Counted from the first letter of the stretch, positions 42,891-52,457 are shown. The stretch is 64,000 nucleotides of DNA from Pseudomonadota bacterium (GCA_023417315.1 JAEZFW010000036.1:11655-75654), one strand, 5' to 3'. The notes: generated from the sequence alone by a model not told the origin. Translations and numbers: made by a program.

Positions 42891-45800
42891 CTATCCGACC
42901 CACACCCTCGCATTCCGGAACATCCGCATCCAAGGGCTGTCTTCGCCCCACTCATCGGGATGCCAGGAGTTTTGGACTGTGCGATACACGCGCTCGGGAT
43001 GCGGCATCAGCAACGTTGCACGTCCGTCGACAGAGGTGATGCCTGTGAGGCCGGCGGGTGCGCCGCTCGGATTGGCTGGATAGCGTTCAGTCGCTCGACC
43101 GTAGTTGTCGACGAATCGCAATGACATGAGGTTCGCGGTGAGCAACGCATCCAATCCATTCGGTTGCGTGAACTCTGCGCGACCTTCGCCGTGCGCAACT
43201 GCGATCGGCATGCGAGAGCCTTCCATGCCGGCGAAGAACAAGGACGGCGACCTCGTCACTTCAACCATGCTCAGACGGGCTTCGAACTGCTCAGAGCGAT
43301 TGCGCACGAATCGCGGCCAGCGCTCCGCCCCGGGGATCAGCTCGCGCAGCGCGGACATCATCTGGCAGCCGTTGCAAATTCCTAACGAGAACGTGTCCGG
43401 CCGCGAGAAGAAGTGCGTGAACTCCTCGCGCAGCTGCGCATTGAAGAGAATCGACTTCGCCCAACCCTCGCCCGCGCCGAGCACGTCACCGTACGAGAAG
43501 CCGCCGCATGCGACGAATCCTCGGTACTCGGCTAACTGCGCGCGTCCCGTCACGAGATCGGTCATGTGGACGTCGTAGGGCTCGAAGCCGGCGCGATGGA
43601 GCGCCGCTGCCATCTCGAGATGGCTGTTCGCGCCCTGCTCGCGCAAAATCGCGACCTTCGGTCGCAGTCCTCGTGCGAGGTACGGCGCGGCCACGTCTTC
43701 GTTCACATCGAACGTGAGCGTGGCAGTGAGGCCGGGATCCTTCGCATCGCATGCGGTCTCGTACTGCTCGCGTGCGCACTGAGGATGGTCGCGCATCTCG
43801 ACGAGGCGATATGTCGTTTCCGACCAAGCAGCCCTGAGCGAAGAGCGCGCCTCCTCCAACACCACCCGTTCGTTCGCGCGAACACGCACGCGATCGGCTG
43901 CGTGCGCGGTTCCGATCGTACGCGTCTGCGCAGTGAGCCCATGGCGCTCGAAGACAGCGAGTACTTCGGGCAGCACGTTGTCGCGGACTTGCACAACCGC
44001 GCCGAGCTCTTCGCTGAAGAGTGCTGCAGCCACGTTTGCGACTTCGCCCAGATCGACATCTACGCCGCAGCCTCCCGCGAACGCCATCTCCGCGATCGTT
44101 GTGAACAAGCCGCCATCGGAGCGATCGTGATAGGCAATGAGCAATGACTTCTCGCGCAACTCCGCAATCGCGGAGAAGAACGCAGCGAGCCGACCCGGGT
44201 CCTCGCAATCCGGTGCCGTCTCGCCGAGCTGGCCATAGACCTGCGCGAGACACGAGCCGCCAACTCGATCGTGCCCGTTACCCAGATCGACTAGGAGCAG
44301 CGTAGTAGGCCCGAGATCGAGCCGCAGCTGTGGCGTGAGTGTGCGCCGAACATCGCGCACAGGCGCGAACGCGGACACGATCAAAGACAACGGAGCCACC
44401 ATCTTGCGATCGCGGCCCCCATCACGCCACGAAGTCTTCATCGACAGCGAGTCTTTGCCGACTGGAATGGCAATGCCGAGCGCCGGACAGAACTCCTCGC
44501 CGACCGTTTTCACCGTGGCGTATAGATCAGCGTCCTCACCGGGCTCCCCGCACGCCGCCATCCAATTCGCTGATAGACGCACGTCGGAAAGCGCTCTGAT
44601 GTCAGCCGCCGCGATGTTCGTGATCGCTTCCGCAACCGCCATGCGACCTGATGCAGGCGCATCGAGCAACGCAAGCGGCGTGCGCTCGCCCATCGCCATT
44701 GCCTCGCCCGTGGTCGAGGTGTAATCGCTGATCGTGACTGCGACATCGCTCACCGGCACCTGCCACGGGCCGACCATCGGATCGCGGTTGATCATGCCTC
44801 CAACCGTTCGATCGCCGATCGAAATCAAGAACGTCTTGTCGGCAACGGTGGGAAGCCGCAGCAGGCGATACGCGGCGTCGCGGATGTCGATCGAGCTCGT
44901 GTTGAACCGCGTGCGCAGCGAGCGAAGCCGCTTCACGTCACGCGTCATCTTCGGCGGCTTGCCCAGAATGACCTCGAGCGGCAGGTCGACCGGATTGATC
45001 TCCGACAAGCGATCCTTCACCTGGAGCCAACCATCAGCCGTCGTTTCGCCGACGACTGCGTACGGGCAACGCTCACGTGCGCAGACTGCAGCGAACTGCT
45101 CCAAATGCTCGGGGTCGATCACGAGCACGTAGCGCTCCTGCGCTTCGTTACACCAAATTTCGAGCGGCGACATCCCGGGCTCATCTGAGGGCACCGCGCG
45201 CAGATCGATGCGTCCGCCGCGATCGCTGTGAGCGATCGATTCGGGCAATGCATTCGATAATCCGCCCGCGCCCACATCGTGGATGAGCAGAATCGGGTTG
45301 GCCTCGCCCAATCCCCAGCAGTGGTCGATGACCTCTTGCGCGCGGCGTTGCATCTCGGGATTGCCGCGTTGCACGGAGGCGAAGTCGAGATCCTCCGCGC
45401 TTGCGCCGCTGCCAACCGAAGAGGCTGCACCGCCGCCCAATCCGATCAACAGCGCAGGTCCGCCGAGTACGATGAGCTTTGCGCCCGGGGGCACTTCAGC
45501 CTTCTCGACGTGCATTCGGCGCACGTTGCCCACTCCGCCTGCGATCATGATGGGCTTGTGATAACCGCGCAGACCTGCGCGCTCTTTCGAGCTGAGCTCA
45601 GTCTCGAAGGTGCGGAAATAGCCCAAGATGTTGGGCCGTCCAAACTCGTTGTTGAACGCCGCCGCACCGAGCGGACCCTCGATCATGATGTCGAGCGCCG
45701 AGGCGATGCGCGCAGGCCGCCCAAGATCCTTTTCCCACGGCTGCACGAAGTTGGGAATGCGCAGGTTCGAAACGGAGAACCCGGCCAGACCCGCCTTCGG

Positions 45801-46793
45801 TTTAGCGCCGCGACCCGTCGCACCTTCATCGCGAATCTCGCCACCCGAGCCGGTAGCTGCGCCAGGGAACGGTGAAATTGCGGTGGGATGATTGTGCGTC
45901 TCGACCTTCATCAGAATGTCGATAGGCTCATCGTGAAACTTGTAGCACTTCGACACGCCTTCTGCGAACCAGCGTCGCCCGCTCGGGCCCTCGATGACGG
46001 CCGCGTTGTCTCGATACGCAGACAACACGCCAGCCGGGCTTTTCGCATAGGTGTTCTTGATCATTGCGAATAGCGTTTTCGGCTGACGCTCGCCATCGAT
46101 GATCCAATCCGCGTTGAAGATCTTGTGACGACAATGCTCCGAGTTCGCTTGCGCGAACATCATCAGCTCGACGTCCGTCGGGTCGCGCTTCAAGCGCTCG
46201 AAGCTTTCGAGCAAGTAGTCGATCTCGTCGTCCGAAAGCGCGAGCCCGAGCGTCTGGTTCGCTTCTTCGAGGGCGGCGCGGCCGCGCGCGAGCAGCGGCA
46301 CGGTGCGCAGCTTGCGCGGCGCGTCGTGGGCGAAGAGCTGCTCAGCATCGGCAAGCGTGAAGATCGCCGACTCGGTCATGCGGTCGTGGAGCGCGGGCGC
46401 CACCTGCGCGAGTTGCTCTGCGGTCAGCTCAGCATCCGCGTGCAGTTCATAGGCAATGCCGCGCTCGATGCGCTCGATGCCATCCAACCCACACACGTGT
46501 GCGATATCGGTCGCCTTGCTCGACCACGGCGAGACCGTGCCCGGTCGCGGAATCGCGACGATCAAAGTGGCCTTCAATTTCGCATCGATCGCGCTTTCGC
46601 GCAGCCGTGGCCCGTAGGTGAGCAGGCCATCGAGCACCGCTCGTTCCTGAGCCGACAAGTTCTGACGCGTCTGGACGAAATGGACGAAGTGGGAGCTCAG
46701 TGCTGCCACGCTAGGACACCGGGAACGAATCGACGCAAGCAGCCTGGCAGTTCGAAAGTCGGAGAGTGCGGGTGCGCCGGTCAGTGTGAGCAT
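42891..46793 (-). CDS. purL: Phosphoribosylformylglycinamidine synthase
   Basis: Single-chain PurL of 1300 residues, converting FGAR to FGAM in purine synthesis. It has the N-terminal domain, the FGAM synthase domain with VETHNHPTAISPFPGAATGSGG, and the C-terminal glutamine amidotransferase domain with the catalytic cysteine in SLGICNGCQMMSAL and a late PHPERVYRT. Length matches the large proteobacterial form, which needs no PurS/PurQ. Single transcription unit between repeat and DUF1820 gene. Confidence 0.97.
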   Translation of the reverse strand: MLTLTGAPALSDFRTARLLASIRSRCPSVAALSSHFVHFVQTRQNLSAQERAVLDGLLTYGPRLRESAIDAKLKATLIVAIPRPGTVSPWSSKATDIAHVCGLDGIERIERGIAYELHADAELTAEQLAQVAPALHDRMTESAIFTLADAEQLFAHDAPRKLRTVPLLARGRAALEEANQTLGLALSDDEIDYLLESFERLKRDPTDVELMMFAQANSEHCRHKIFNADWIIDGERQPKTLFAMIKNTYAKSPAGVLSAYRDNAAVIEGPSGRRWFAEGVSKCYKFHDEPIDILMKVETHNHPTAISPFPGAATGSGGEIRDEGATGRGAKPKAGLAGFSVSNLRIPNFVQPWEKDLGRPARIASALDIMIEGPLGAAAFNNEFGRPNILGYFRTFETELSSKERAGLRGYHKPIMIAGGVGNVRRMHVEKAEVPPGAKLIVLGGPALLIGLGGGAASSVGSGASAEDLDFASVQRGNPEMQRRAQEVIDHCWGLGEANPILLIHDVGAGGLSNALPESIAHSDRGGRIDLRAVPSDEPGMSPLEIWCNEAQERYVLVIDPEHLEQFAAVCARERCPYAVVGETTADGWLQVKDRLSEINPVDLPLEVILGKPPKMTRDVKRLRSLRTRFNTSSIDIRDAAYRLLRLPTVADKTFLISIGDRTVGGMINRDPMVGPWQVPVSDVAVTISDYTSTTGEAMAMGERTPLALLDAPASGRMAVAEAITNIAAADIRALSDVRLSANWMAACGEPGEDADLYATVKTVGEEFCPALGIAIPVGKDSLSMKTSWRDGGRDRKMVAPLSLIVSAFAPVRDVRRTLTPQLRLDLGPTTLLLVDLGNGHDRVGGSCLAQVYGQLGETAPDCEDPGRLAAFFSAIAELREKSLLIAYHDRSDGGLFTTIAEMAFAGGCGVDVDLGEVANVAAALFSEELGAVVQVRDNVLPEVLAVFERHGLTAQTRTIGTAHAADRVRVRANERVVLEEARSSLRAAWSETTYRLVEMRDHPQCAREQYETACDAKDPGLTATLTFDVNEDVAAPYLARGLRPKVAILREQGANSHLEMAAALHRAGFEPYDVHMTDLVTGRAQLAEYRGFVACGGFSYGDVLGAGEGWAKSILFNAQLREEFTHFFSRPDTFSLGICNGCQMMSALRELIPGAERWPRFVRNRSEQFEARLSMVEVTRSPSLFFAGMEGSRMPIAVAHGEGRAEFTQPNGLDALLTANLMSLRFVDNYGRATERYPANPSGAPAGLTGITSVDGRATLLMPHPERVYRTVQNSWHPDEWGEDSPWMRMFRNARVWVG

Positions 46794-46923
46794 CAGGGCG
46801 AATCGAGGTCCGCGGTCAGCGTCCGCGGCCGAGGTTGGAGAAGGGCGCGAATGATACAGGAATCAGTAGTCTAAGTGGCTCAGCTTGGGGCGAAGAGCAC
46901 GGGCCGGAGCGCCGGGCGCGTCG

Positions 46924-47253
46924 CTACTTCTTGCCATCCCCTGGCGAGAACACGACCGGGAATTGAGTGACGTTCGAGCCTTCGAAGGTGCTGATCTTGC
47001 TCACGCCTTGCTTGCGCACCTCATCGATTCGCAACACCGAATGAATGGGTAGATACGTGCGCTTCACGCCCTCGAACTCGGCACGAATCTTCTCTTCCGT
47101 GGGGTCCACGACCACCGCGGAGCGCTCGCCAAAAACCAACTCCTCGACTTCGAGAAACCCGAACAGCGAGCCGTGCTGCACTTTGCGGGCATAGATCTCA
47201 TAGACCTTGCCCTGATTGACGAAAACGACCTTGAAAATGTGACTGGCTGCCAT
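46924..47253 (-). CDS. DUF1820 family protein
   Basis: Function unknown. The 109-residue soluble protein MAASHIFKVVFVNQGKVYEIYARKV... matches the DUF1820 family common in gammaproteobacteria, with VYEIYARKVQHGSLFGFLEVEEL and a conserved PTEEKIRAEFEGVKRTYLPIHSV. Divergent from the FHA gene, with about 96 bases between the starts. Confidence 0.85.
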   Translation of the reverse strand: MAASHIFKVVFVNQGKVYEIYARKVQHGSLFGFLEVEELVFGERSAVVVDPTEEKIRAEFEGVKRTYLPIHSVLRIDEVRKQGVSKISTFEGSNVTQFPVVFSPGDGKK

Positions 47254-47349
47254 TTCGCTGGTTGGCTGGGTTGGTAGGCTGCGCGCATATTACATAGCGC
47301 AGCTGCAGGGCGTTAGCTGGTTCGCCTTTCCGTACTCTGATTTCTAGGC

Positions 47350-48765
47350 ATGGCACTCAAACTTCGGGTCATTAGCGATCATTACAAGGCGCTCGGCAAG
47401 CGCAGCTCCCGTCTTTTTGGTGTAACGGGCGGACGCATCGGTCGTGCCCAGGACAATGACTGGGTACTACCTGATTCCGAGCGCTATGTTTCGAGCCATC
47501 ACTGCAAGGTCTCCTTTCGCTCTGGAGAGTGGGTGCTGGAAGACACGAGCACGAACGGCGTATTCATCAATGGCTCGGACACGCCCGCTTCGGTCGAAGG
47601 CCCGTACTCTCTTCAAGATGGAGATCGACTGCGCCTAGGGGACTACGAGCTCCTCGTGAGCATCGACGATCGCAATGACTTCCCGCCGGATGCGAGCGGC
47701 CAAGTCCCGATCCCAAAGCGCGTGCGTAACGGCGGCAGGGCAGTCAACGTCATCGAGGATCTCGGCGAAGAGCTTGATCTCACGGATCTGCTCAGCGAAT
47801 CTGCCATCCAGCCCGCGCCGCCCATGCCAGCAGCACCCGCGGGGCCCGTAAACTCGAGCGAGGCATTCGATCTCGGCAAGGCGCTGGGTTTGGAAGATGA
47901 GCCGCCGCCCGCTCCGACCACGGTCCGCAAGCCCCCGCGAAGTGGATTCACCTCGCTCCTCGATGGCACCGAACACGCCGCTGCGCACGTACCGACACCA
48001 ACCCAAGCGCGCAGACCCCCGCTGCCGAGTGCCGGACCTGACGATTGGCAGATGCAGACGCGTCCGTACGACCGCAAGACGCTGCAAGCCCTTACCTCCC
48101 CCGCCGCGTTGGCCCGCACTGAAAAGCCCGAGCCTGAACGCGCGAAGCGAATACCTGAGCTCACCTCGGCGGTCGATTCGGCGAGCGGCGTAGAAGCGTT
48201 CTGCCGCGGCGCCGGCATCGACCCGTCTAGCTTGCCCTCGGATGCACAACACGCGCTGCTCACGATGGCAGGACAAATGCTTCGAGAGGTCGTGTTGGGC
48301 CTCATGGAAGCGCTCAAGGGTCGCGCCGATTTGAAGAGTCGCCTGCGCCTGAATCAAACCACGATCCAACCGTCCGAGAACAATCCGCTCAAGTTCTCGG
48401 CCAGCGTGGACGAGGCGCTGATGAAGCTACTCGATCCGCATGGCAACCGCTATTTGGGTCCGGTCGAGTCGATTCGAAACTCCTTCTCAGACCTGCGCAC
48501 GCACCAAGTTGCACTCACGGCTGCGATCCAGGCTGCGATCGATGAGCTCATGACTCGCATCGAGCCCGGCGAGCTTCAGGAGCGCTTCGATCGCGGCCTC
48601 AAGCGTGGCGCGATCCTGGGTGCAGCCAATCGCATGAAGTACTGGGACTTGTATATCGAGTTCTACCAAGCGCTCAACCAGCGCAACGAACAAGGCCTGC
48701 CGGTCCTCTTTGCCGAAGAGCTCGCGCGCACGTACGCGGAACGAGCGGCGCCGAAGAAGAAGTAG
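47350..48765 (+). CDS. tagH: FHA-domain protein of the type VI secretion TagH family (orphan)
   Basis: The 471-residue product has an N-terminal FHA phosphothreonine-binding domain (about 25-95: GGRIGRAQDNDWVLPDSERYVSSHHCKV, DTSTNGVFING), a Pro-rich linker (about 140-270) and a C-terminal helical domain like that of T6SS-associated TagH/ImpI (DPSSLPSDAQHALLTMAGQMLREVVLGLMEAL; NNPLKF; RIEPGELQERFDRGLKRG). In T6SS, the FHA partner is phosphorylated by PpkA-like kinases. No other T6SS gene is in the window, so it either serves a distant cluster or has another role. The kinase-CNBD protein at 28 kb is a speculative partner. Confidence 0.8.
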   Translation: MALKLRVISDHYKALGKRSSRLFGVTGGRIGRAQDNDWVLPDSERYVSSHHCKVSFRSGEWVLEDTSTNGVFINGSDTPASVEGPYSLQDGDRLRLGDYELLVSIDDRNDFPPDASGQVPIPKRVRNGGRAVNVIEDLGEELDLTDLLSESAIQPAPPMPAAPAGPVNSSEAFDLGKALGLEDEPPPAPTTVRKPPRSGFTSLLDGTEHAAAHVPTPTQARRPPLPSAGPDDWQMQTRPYDRKTLQALTSPAALARTEKPEPERAKRIPELTSAVDSASGVEAFCRGAGIDPSSLPSDAQHALLTMAGQMLREVVLGLMEALKGRADLKSRLRLNQTTIQPSENNPLKFSASVDEALMKLLDPHGNRYLGPVESIRNSFSDLRTHQVALTAAIQAAIDELMTRIEPGELQERFDRGLKRGAILGAANRMKYWDLYIEFYQALNQRNEQGLPVLFAEELARTYAERAAPKKK

Positions 48766-48768
48766 GAA

Positions 48769-48966
48769 CTCTCGCCAAGCACGCGAAGCCCGCGAAGGAA
48801 GAACTGGATCGGTTCTTCATTCTGAATCGCCGCGTCTCTGCGGCTCTGCGAGAGTCACTCTTCACAGCGTGGCGCGGCGCTCAGAAGGAATGATCTCGCA
48901 TAAGACGTGGAGAGCAGAATCAGACTGACCTGCCTTCCTTCGCGAGCTCTGCGTGCTTGGCGAGAG
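48769..48966. repeat. Nested inverted repeat between tagH and mltF
   Basis: Outer arms of 33 bases at 48769-48801 (CTCTCGCCAAGCACGCGAAG...) and 48934-48966 (...CTGCGTGCTTGGCGAGAG) match at about 29 of 33 positions in inverse. Inside is a second word, CGCCGCGTCTCTGCGGCTC (48827-48848) with TGCGAGAG. This word family (CTCTGCG) also occurs at 53371. Between convergent genes. Confidence 0.8.
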
Positions 48967-48972
48967 ATTCGT

Positions 48973-50355
48973 TCAGCGCTGAGCCTGAGCCGTCGTGCCC
49001 TCGCGCTGCGCGGGCGGGCCGGAGTCGGTCGCGACCCAGTCCAGAATGTCGATGTAGCTGCGGATGTTCTCGACGAAGCGCACGGGTTCCCATCCTCGCG
49101 CATAGCCGCGTTTCACTCTGGTGTACCACTTCGACTGGGTGAGCAACGGGAGATGCTCGCGCACATCCGCCCACGAATCGGGGTTCTTGCCGTGCATCTG
49201 CGTCAGAATGCGCGCGTCTTCCAAGTGACCAAAGCCCACGTTGTACGCCGCAAGGGTGAACCACGTGCGATCGGGTTCGAGAACGCGCTTCGGGATTTGG
49301 TTTCGGATCGAGACGAAATAACGCGCCCCACCGAAGATGCTCGCTCGCGGATCCAACCGATCGGAGACGCCCAGTGAGCGAGCGGTTTGTTCGGTCAGCA
49401 TCATCAGACCGCGCACGCCCGTTGGCGAGGTGGCGAGCGGATTCCAATGAGACTCCTGATAACCGATTGCGGCGAGCAGCCGCCAATCCACGCCTACTTC
49501 GGCTGCGGCCTCGCGGAACCAGTGTCGATACTGCGGCAAGCGCGTCGCGATGTGCTCCATGAAGACACGAGCCTGAATGTAGTCGAATCGCTCCGATCCT
49601 GCGTAGTACGTATCGAGGATCGACGCGAGCCTCCCCTCCGCCTTGAGCGAGGAGTAGAACGCAGTCACCCGCTGCAAGAGACTCGGATCGCGCGTGTCGA
49701 CCGCCCATGCGAGCGCCTTGCCCTCCGATAAGTCGAACGCGATGCGGATATCGGGATGAAACGCGCGGCCGATCGCAAACTCATTGGAATCGGCGACGGT
49801 GTAATCGAATTCGCGACGCGAAAGCCGATAGAGGAGCTCTTCCGTTTCAGCAGCCGGGTTCTCCACCCACGCGAGGTTAGGATGGAGTAGACGCTGCTCC
49901 TCCAATGTCGCTGCATGCGCGCTGCCCGCGATGACCTCGATGTGCCCGAGCCCCGCCTGTTGAATCGTGCGGGGTCGGGACTCGCGTTGGCGAAAGATCA
50001 GATGCTCCTTGACCTGCTGATACGGAGGGCCGAATCCCGTATGCGGCGGGAGCTGCAAACCTCGCGTGAGACCCGCAGCAGCGATGTGCGCGCGTCTCGA
50101 TTCGAGCTCGCGCAGGGCGTCCGCTACGTTCGGGACCGAATAGATGAAGAGCTTCACGCCGAGCTCCGCGGCGAAGCGGCTCGCGAGGTCGAACTCCGGG
50201 CCCTGCGGCCCCGACGCGCCCAAGTAGTACGCCGTGGGCAGATTGCGGGTGACGACGCGCAGCTCGCCTGAGCGCATGATCTGCTCGAGCACCGAGGGCG
50301 GTTGCGAGCACGTGCCGAGCAACAGCGTCGCGATGATGGCGAGCGCGGCTTTCAG
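48973..50355 (-). CDS. mltF: Membrane-bound lytic murein transglycosylase F
   Basis: Outer-membrane lipoprotein that cleaves peptidoglycan. It has a periplasmic amino-acid-binding-like domain (SBP_bac_3; about 20-260) and a C-terminal lytic transglycosylase domain with the catalytic Glu in GYQESHWNPLATSPTG. Start: no ATG/GTG/TTG lies near the signal peptide. A CTG at 50353-50355 has GGAGGG exactly six bases upstream and gives MKAALAIIATLLLGTC, an ideal lipoprotein signal with lipobox Cys. The frame is open to a GTG at 50502, which would add 49 unconserved residues. 460 residues from the CTG. Confidence 0.9.
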   Translation of the reverse strand: MKAALAIIATLLLGTCSQPPSVLEQIMRSGELRVVTRNLPTAYYLGASGPQGPEFDLASRFAAELGVKLFIYSVPNVADALRELESRRAHIAAAGLTRGLQLPPHTGFGPPYQQVKEHLIFRQRESRPRTIQQAGLGHIEVIAGSAHAATLEEQRLLHPNLAWVENPAAETEELLYRLSRREFDYTVADSNEFAIGRAFHPDIRIAFDLSEGKALAWAVDTRDPSLLQRVTAFYSSLKAEGRLASILDTYYAGSERFDYIQARVFMEHIATRLPQYRHWFREAAAEVGVDWRLLAAIGYQESHWNPLATSPTGVRGLMMLTEQTARSLGVSDRLDPRASIFGGARYFVSIRNQIPKRVLEPDRTWFTLAAYNVGFGHLEDARILTQMHGKNPDSWADVREHLPLLTQSKWYTRVKRGYARGWEPVRFVENIRSYIDILDWVATDSGPPAQREGTTAQAQR

Positions 50356-50570
50356 AGGCAGCCCTCCACGGGGCGTGGTGCAGTCGCGGCTATGCCGGCG
50401 CTGCGCGGGTTGAAAGTGCCTGTCGGTGGAGCCACTGAGCGTTGCACGCGTTCTTGAAGATGTGCTGGACCTACGAGGCGTAAGTGTACAGATCTTGGGC
50501 ACGTATCCTCGTGCAGCTCGATCATTCCAGGGTTCACCTGCGCCTTGGATCCCAAGTTCGCGCCTCGCCT

Positions 50571-50598
50571 TTGTGTTCGGTGAGCAACTGAATATAGA
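50571..50598 (+). promoter_or_regulatory. Predicted promoter of tRNA-Ser
   Basis: TTGTGT (50571-50576) and TATAGA (50593-50598) are 16 bases apart, followed by a GC-rich discriminator (CGCGCCCCC), typical of stringently controlled stable-RNA promoters. The tRNA starts about 37 bases after the -10. Confidence 0.55.
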
Positions 50599-50635
50599 AT
50601 CGCGCCCCCGCTGGTGCGGCGACCGGCTGCTTTTT

Positions 50636-50728
50636 GGAGAGGTACCGAAGCGGTCACAACGGCACCGATTCGAAATCGGTTGAGGGCATTACGTCCCTAC
50701 GAGGGTTCGAATCCCTCCCTCTCCGCCA
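50636..50728 (+). tRNA. tRNA-Ser(CGA)
   Basis: 93 bases with encoded CCA. Acceptor GGAGAGG (50636-50642) pairs with CCTCTCC (50718-50724), discriminator G and CCA. Anticodon stem ACCGA/TCGGT encloses loop TTCGAAA, anticodon CGA, reading UCG. A long class II variable arm (TTGAGGGCATTACGTCCCTA) and T-arm GAGGGTTCGAATCCCTC are present. Confidence 0.97.
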
Positions 50729-50732
50729 AAAC

Positions 50733-50763
50733 GAAAAGGCCCTCCTTGCGAGGGCCTTTTTCG
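50733..50763 (+). terminator. Intrinsic terminator after tRNA-Ser
   Basis: GAAAAGGCCCTC-CTTGC-GAGGGCC followed by TTTTTC gives a strong GC stem with a T-tract five bases downstream of the CCA end. Its A-rich 5' side makes it potentially bidirectional. Confidence 0.92.
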
Positions 50764-50808
50764 TTGTGGGGCGAGGGTGGGATTACAGAACCCCTGATCG
50801 GAGCTTTA

Positions 50809-50872
50809 CCTTCTCGTCCTTCTTACACTTCTTACACGTCTCACCCTTCTTGCCCTTCTTACCCCGCTTACC
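50809..50872. repeat. CTTCTTACAC tandem stretch upstream of bepA
   Basis: Six imperfect units of CTTCTTACAC/CTTCTTGCC type (TTACCTTCTCG, TCCTTCTTACACTTCTTACAC, CCCTTCTTGCCCTTCTTACC). No clear inverse arm is present, unlike most elements in the window. The 212-base gap 50764-50975 otherwise holds only the presumed bepA promoter. Confidence 0.65.
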
Positions 50873-50975
50873 TGCGCCCCGAGCCCCCCTGTAGGTACTA
50901 CCCCGAACCTCCGCGGTGCCGAACTGTCCAACCCCTAGTCTTTACACCCGTACGACCCGACCCCACACTGGCATC

Positions 50976-52457
50976 GTGAAGTCATTCACCACACTTCTGC
51001 TCACCGCACTCTGCGTCTTTGCCGCAGCGCCAGTGGCGTCTGCGGACCCGAACGATCTGCCGGATATGGGTAGCCCCGCGGAGGCGATGCTCTCCACCGA
51101 AGATGAGTATCAGATCGGTCGGATGATCGTGCGCGGCTTGCGCGATTCGGATCAGATCCTCGAAGACCCGGAAGTGACGGACTACGTTCAGTCCCTCGGG
51201 GCGCGGCTTTCGAGCCACGCTACCGACGGCTCGCAGCGATTCACGTTCTTCACGGCGAAAGAGAACTCCATCAACGCGTTCGCGCTGCCGGGCGGATTCA
51301 TCGGTGTGAATGCCGGTCTCGTGCTCGAGACCAAGAACGAGAGCGAGCTTGCGGGGGTGGTCGCGCACGAAATCGCGCACGTCACGCAACGCCACATCGC
51401 ACGCAGCATCGCCGCGCAGAGCAAGAACAGTCTGGTCTCGACTGCGGCGATGCTGGCCGCCATCCTCATTGGCGCTGCCGGTGGCGGCGGCGGCGACATG
51501 GCCATGGCCGGAGTCGCGGCCGCACAAAGCCTGGCGATTCAGCAGCAGATCAGTTTCACGCGTTCGAACGAATCGGAAGCCGATCGCGTCGGGCTCGGCA
51601 TCCTGGCGAATGCGGGTTTCGATCCGAATGGCATGCCGTCGTTCTTCGAAACCATGAGCCGTCTTGCGGGCGGACGCGACGTCAACATCCCCGAGATGTT
51701 GCGTACCCATCCGATCAGCAGCGCGCGTATCGCCGAGACGAAGGAGCGAGCGGTTCAGCTCGACGTGGAGCCGCAGCCGGAGAGCATCAGCTATTCGCTC
51801 ATGAAGGAGCGTCTACGCGTCTTGTCGACGCCGCCCGGGCAGGATCCGCGCGAGTACTACGCGGCAATCATCGGCAATGATCCGGATGCGACGCCCGCAC
51901 AGGTGTACGGTCGAGGCCTTGCGCTGATGCTCGCGGGCGACGCGGCGAAGGCCGTGCCTATCTTTAAGCGCTTGCGCGATGCCAACCCCGGCGTGACGCA
52001 ATATCACACCGCGCTCGGCCAAGCTCAGTTGCTTGCCGGACAAATAGACGCATCCCTTGCCACCTTGAAAGGTGCACGCGAGCTCTTCCCGCGCAACGTG
52101 TCGGTCACGATGCGCTATGCGGAGTCGTTGATGCGCGCAGGCGATGCGCGCCGTGCTCACGAGATCCTTTTGGATCTATTCAATGTCGTGCCGCCGACGC
52201 CCGAGCAGGCGCGCTTCACGGCGCTCGCAGCGAATGCCGCGGGCGACGTCGCGGATTCGTACTACTACATGTCGGAGTATCACCTCATGAGCGGTGACCT
52301 TCCGCTCGCGATGAACCAACTGCAACTGGCACTGGCCGTCCCCAAGATCACTTCGGTGCAGCGAGCGCGCTTCGAAGCACGCCTCGATGAAATACAGCAG
52401 GCATTGCCAAAACGCGTCGCGCGTCAGCGACAAATGGAAGCCGATCGCCGCCGCTAG
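50976..52457 (+). CDS. bepA: Periplasmic M48 metalloprotease / chaperone, BepA (YfgC) family
   Basis: BepA helps assemble or degrade stalled outer-membrane proteins such as LptD. From the GTG at 50976 there are 493 residues with a signal peptide (VKSFTTLLLTALCVFAAAPVASA). Zinc motif HEIAHVTQRH and the third ligand in ESEADRVG are intact; the C-terminal half (about 290-480) is TPR. The frame is open 20 codons further upstream. mlaA follows 66 bases later, linking two outer-membrane maintenance functions. Confidence 0.92.
   Translation: MKSFTTLLLTALCVFAAAPVASADPNDLPDMGSPAEAMLSTEDEYQIGRMIVRGLRDSDQILEDPEVTDYVQSLGARLSSHATDGSQRFTFFTAKENSINAFALPGGFIGVNAGLVLETKNESELAGVVAHEIAHVTQRHIARSIAAQSKNSLVSTAAMLAAILIGAAGGGGGDMAMAGVAAAQSLAIQQQISFTRSNESEADRVGLGILANAGFDPNGMPSFFETMSRLAGGRDVNIPEMLRTHPISSARIAETKERAVQLDVEPQPESISYSLMKERLRVLSTPPGQDPREYYAAIIGNDPDATPAQVYGRGLALMLAGDAAKAVPIFKRLRDANPGVTQYHTALGQAQLLAGQIDASLATLKGARELFPRNVSVTMRYAESLMRAGDARRAHEILLDLFNVVPPTPEQARFTALAANAAGDVADSYYYMSEYHLMSGDLPLAMNQLQLALAVPKITSVQRARFEARLDEIQQALPKRVARQRQMEADRRR

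Noticed and set aside
42697..42951. Short open frames through the repeat between the membrane protein gene and purL
   Set aside because: They consist of translated repeat units and overlap the purL end; no independent support.
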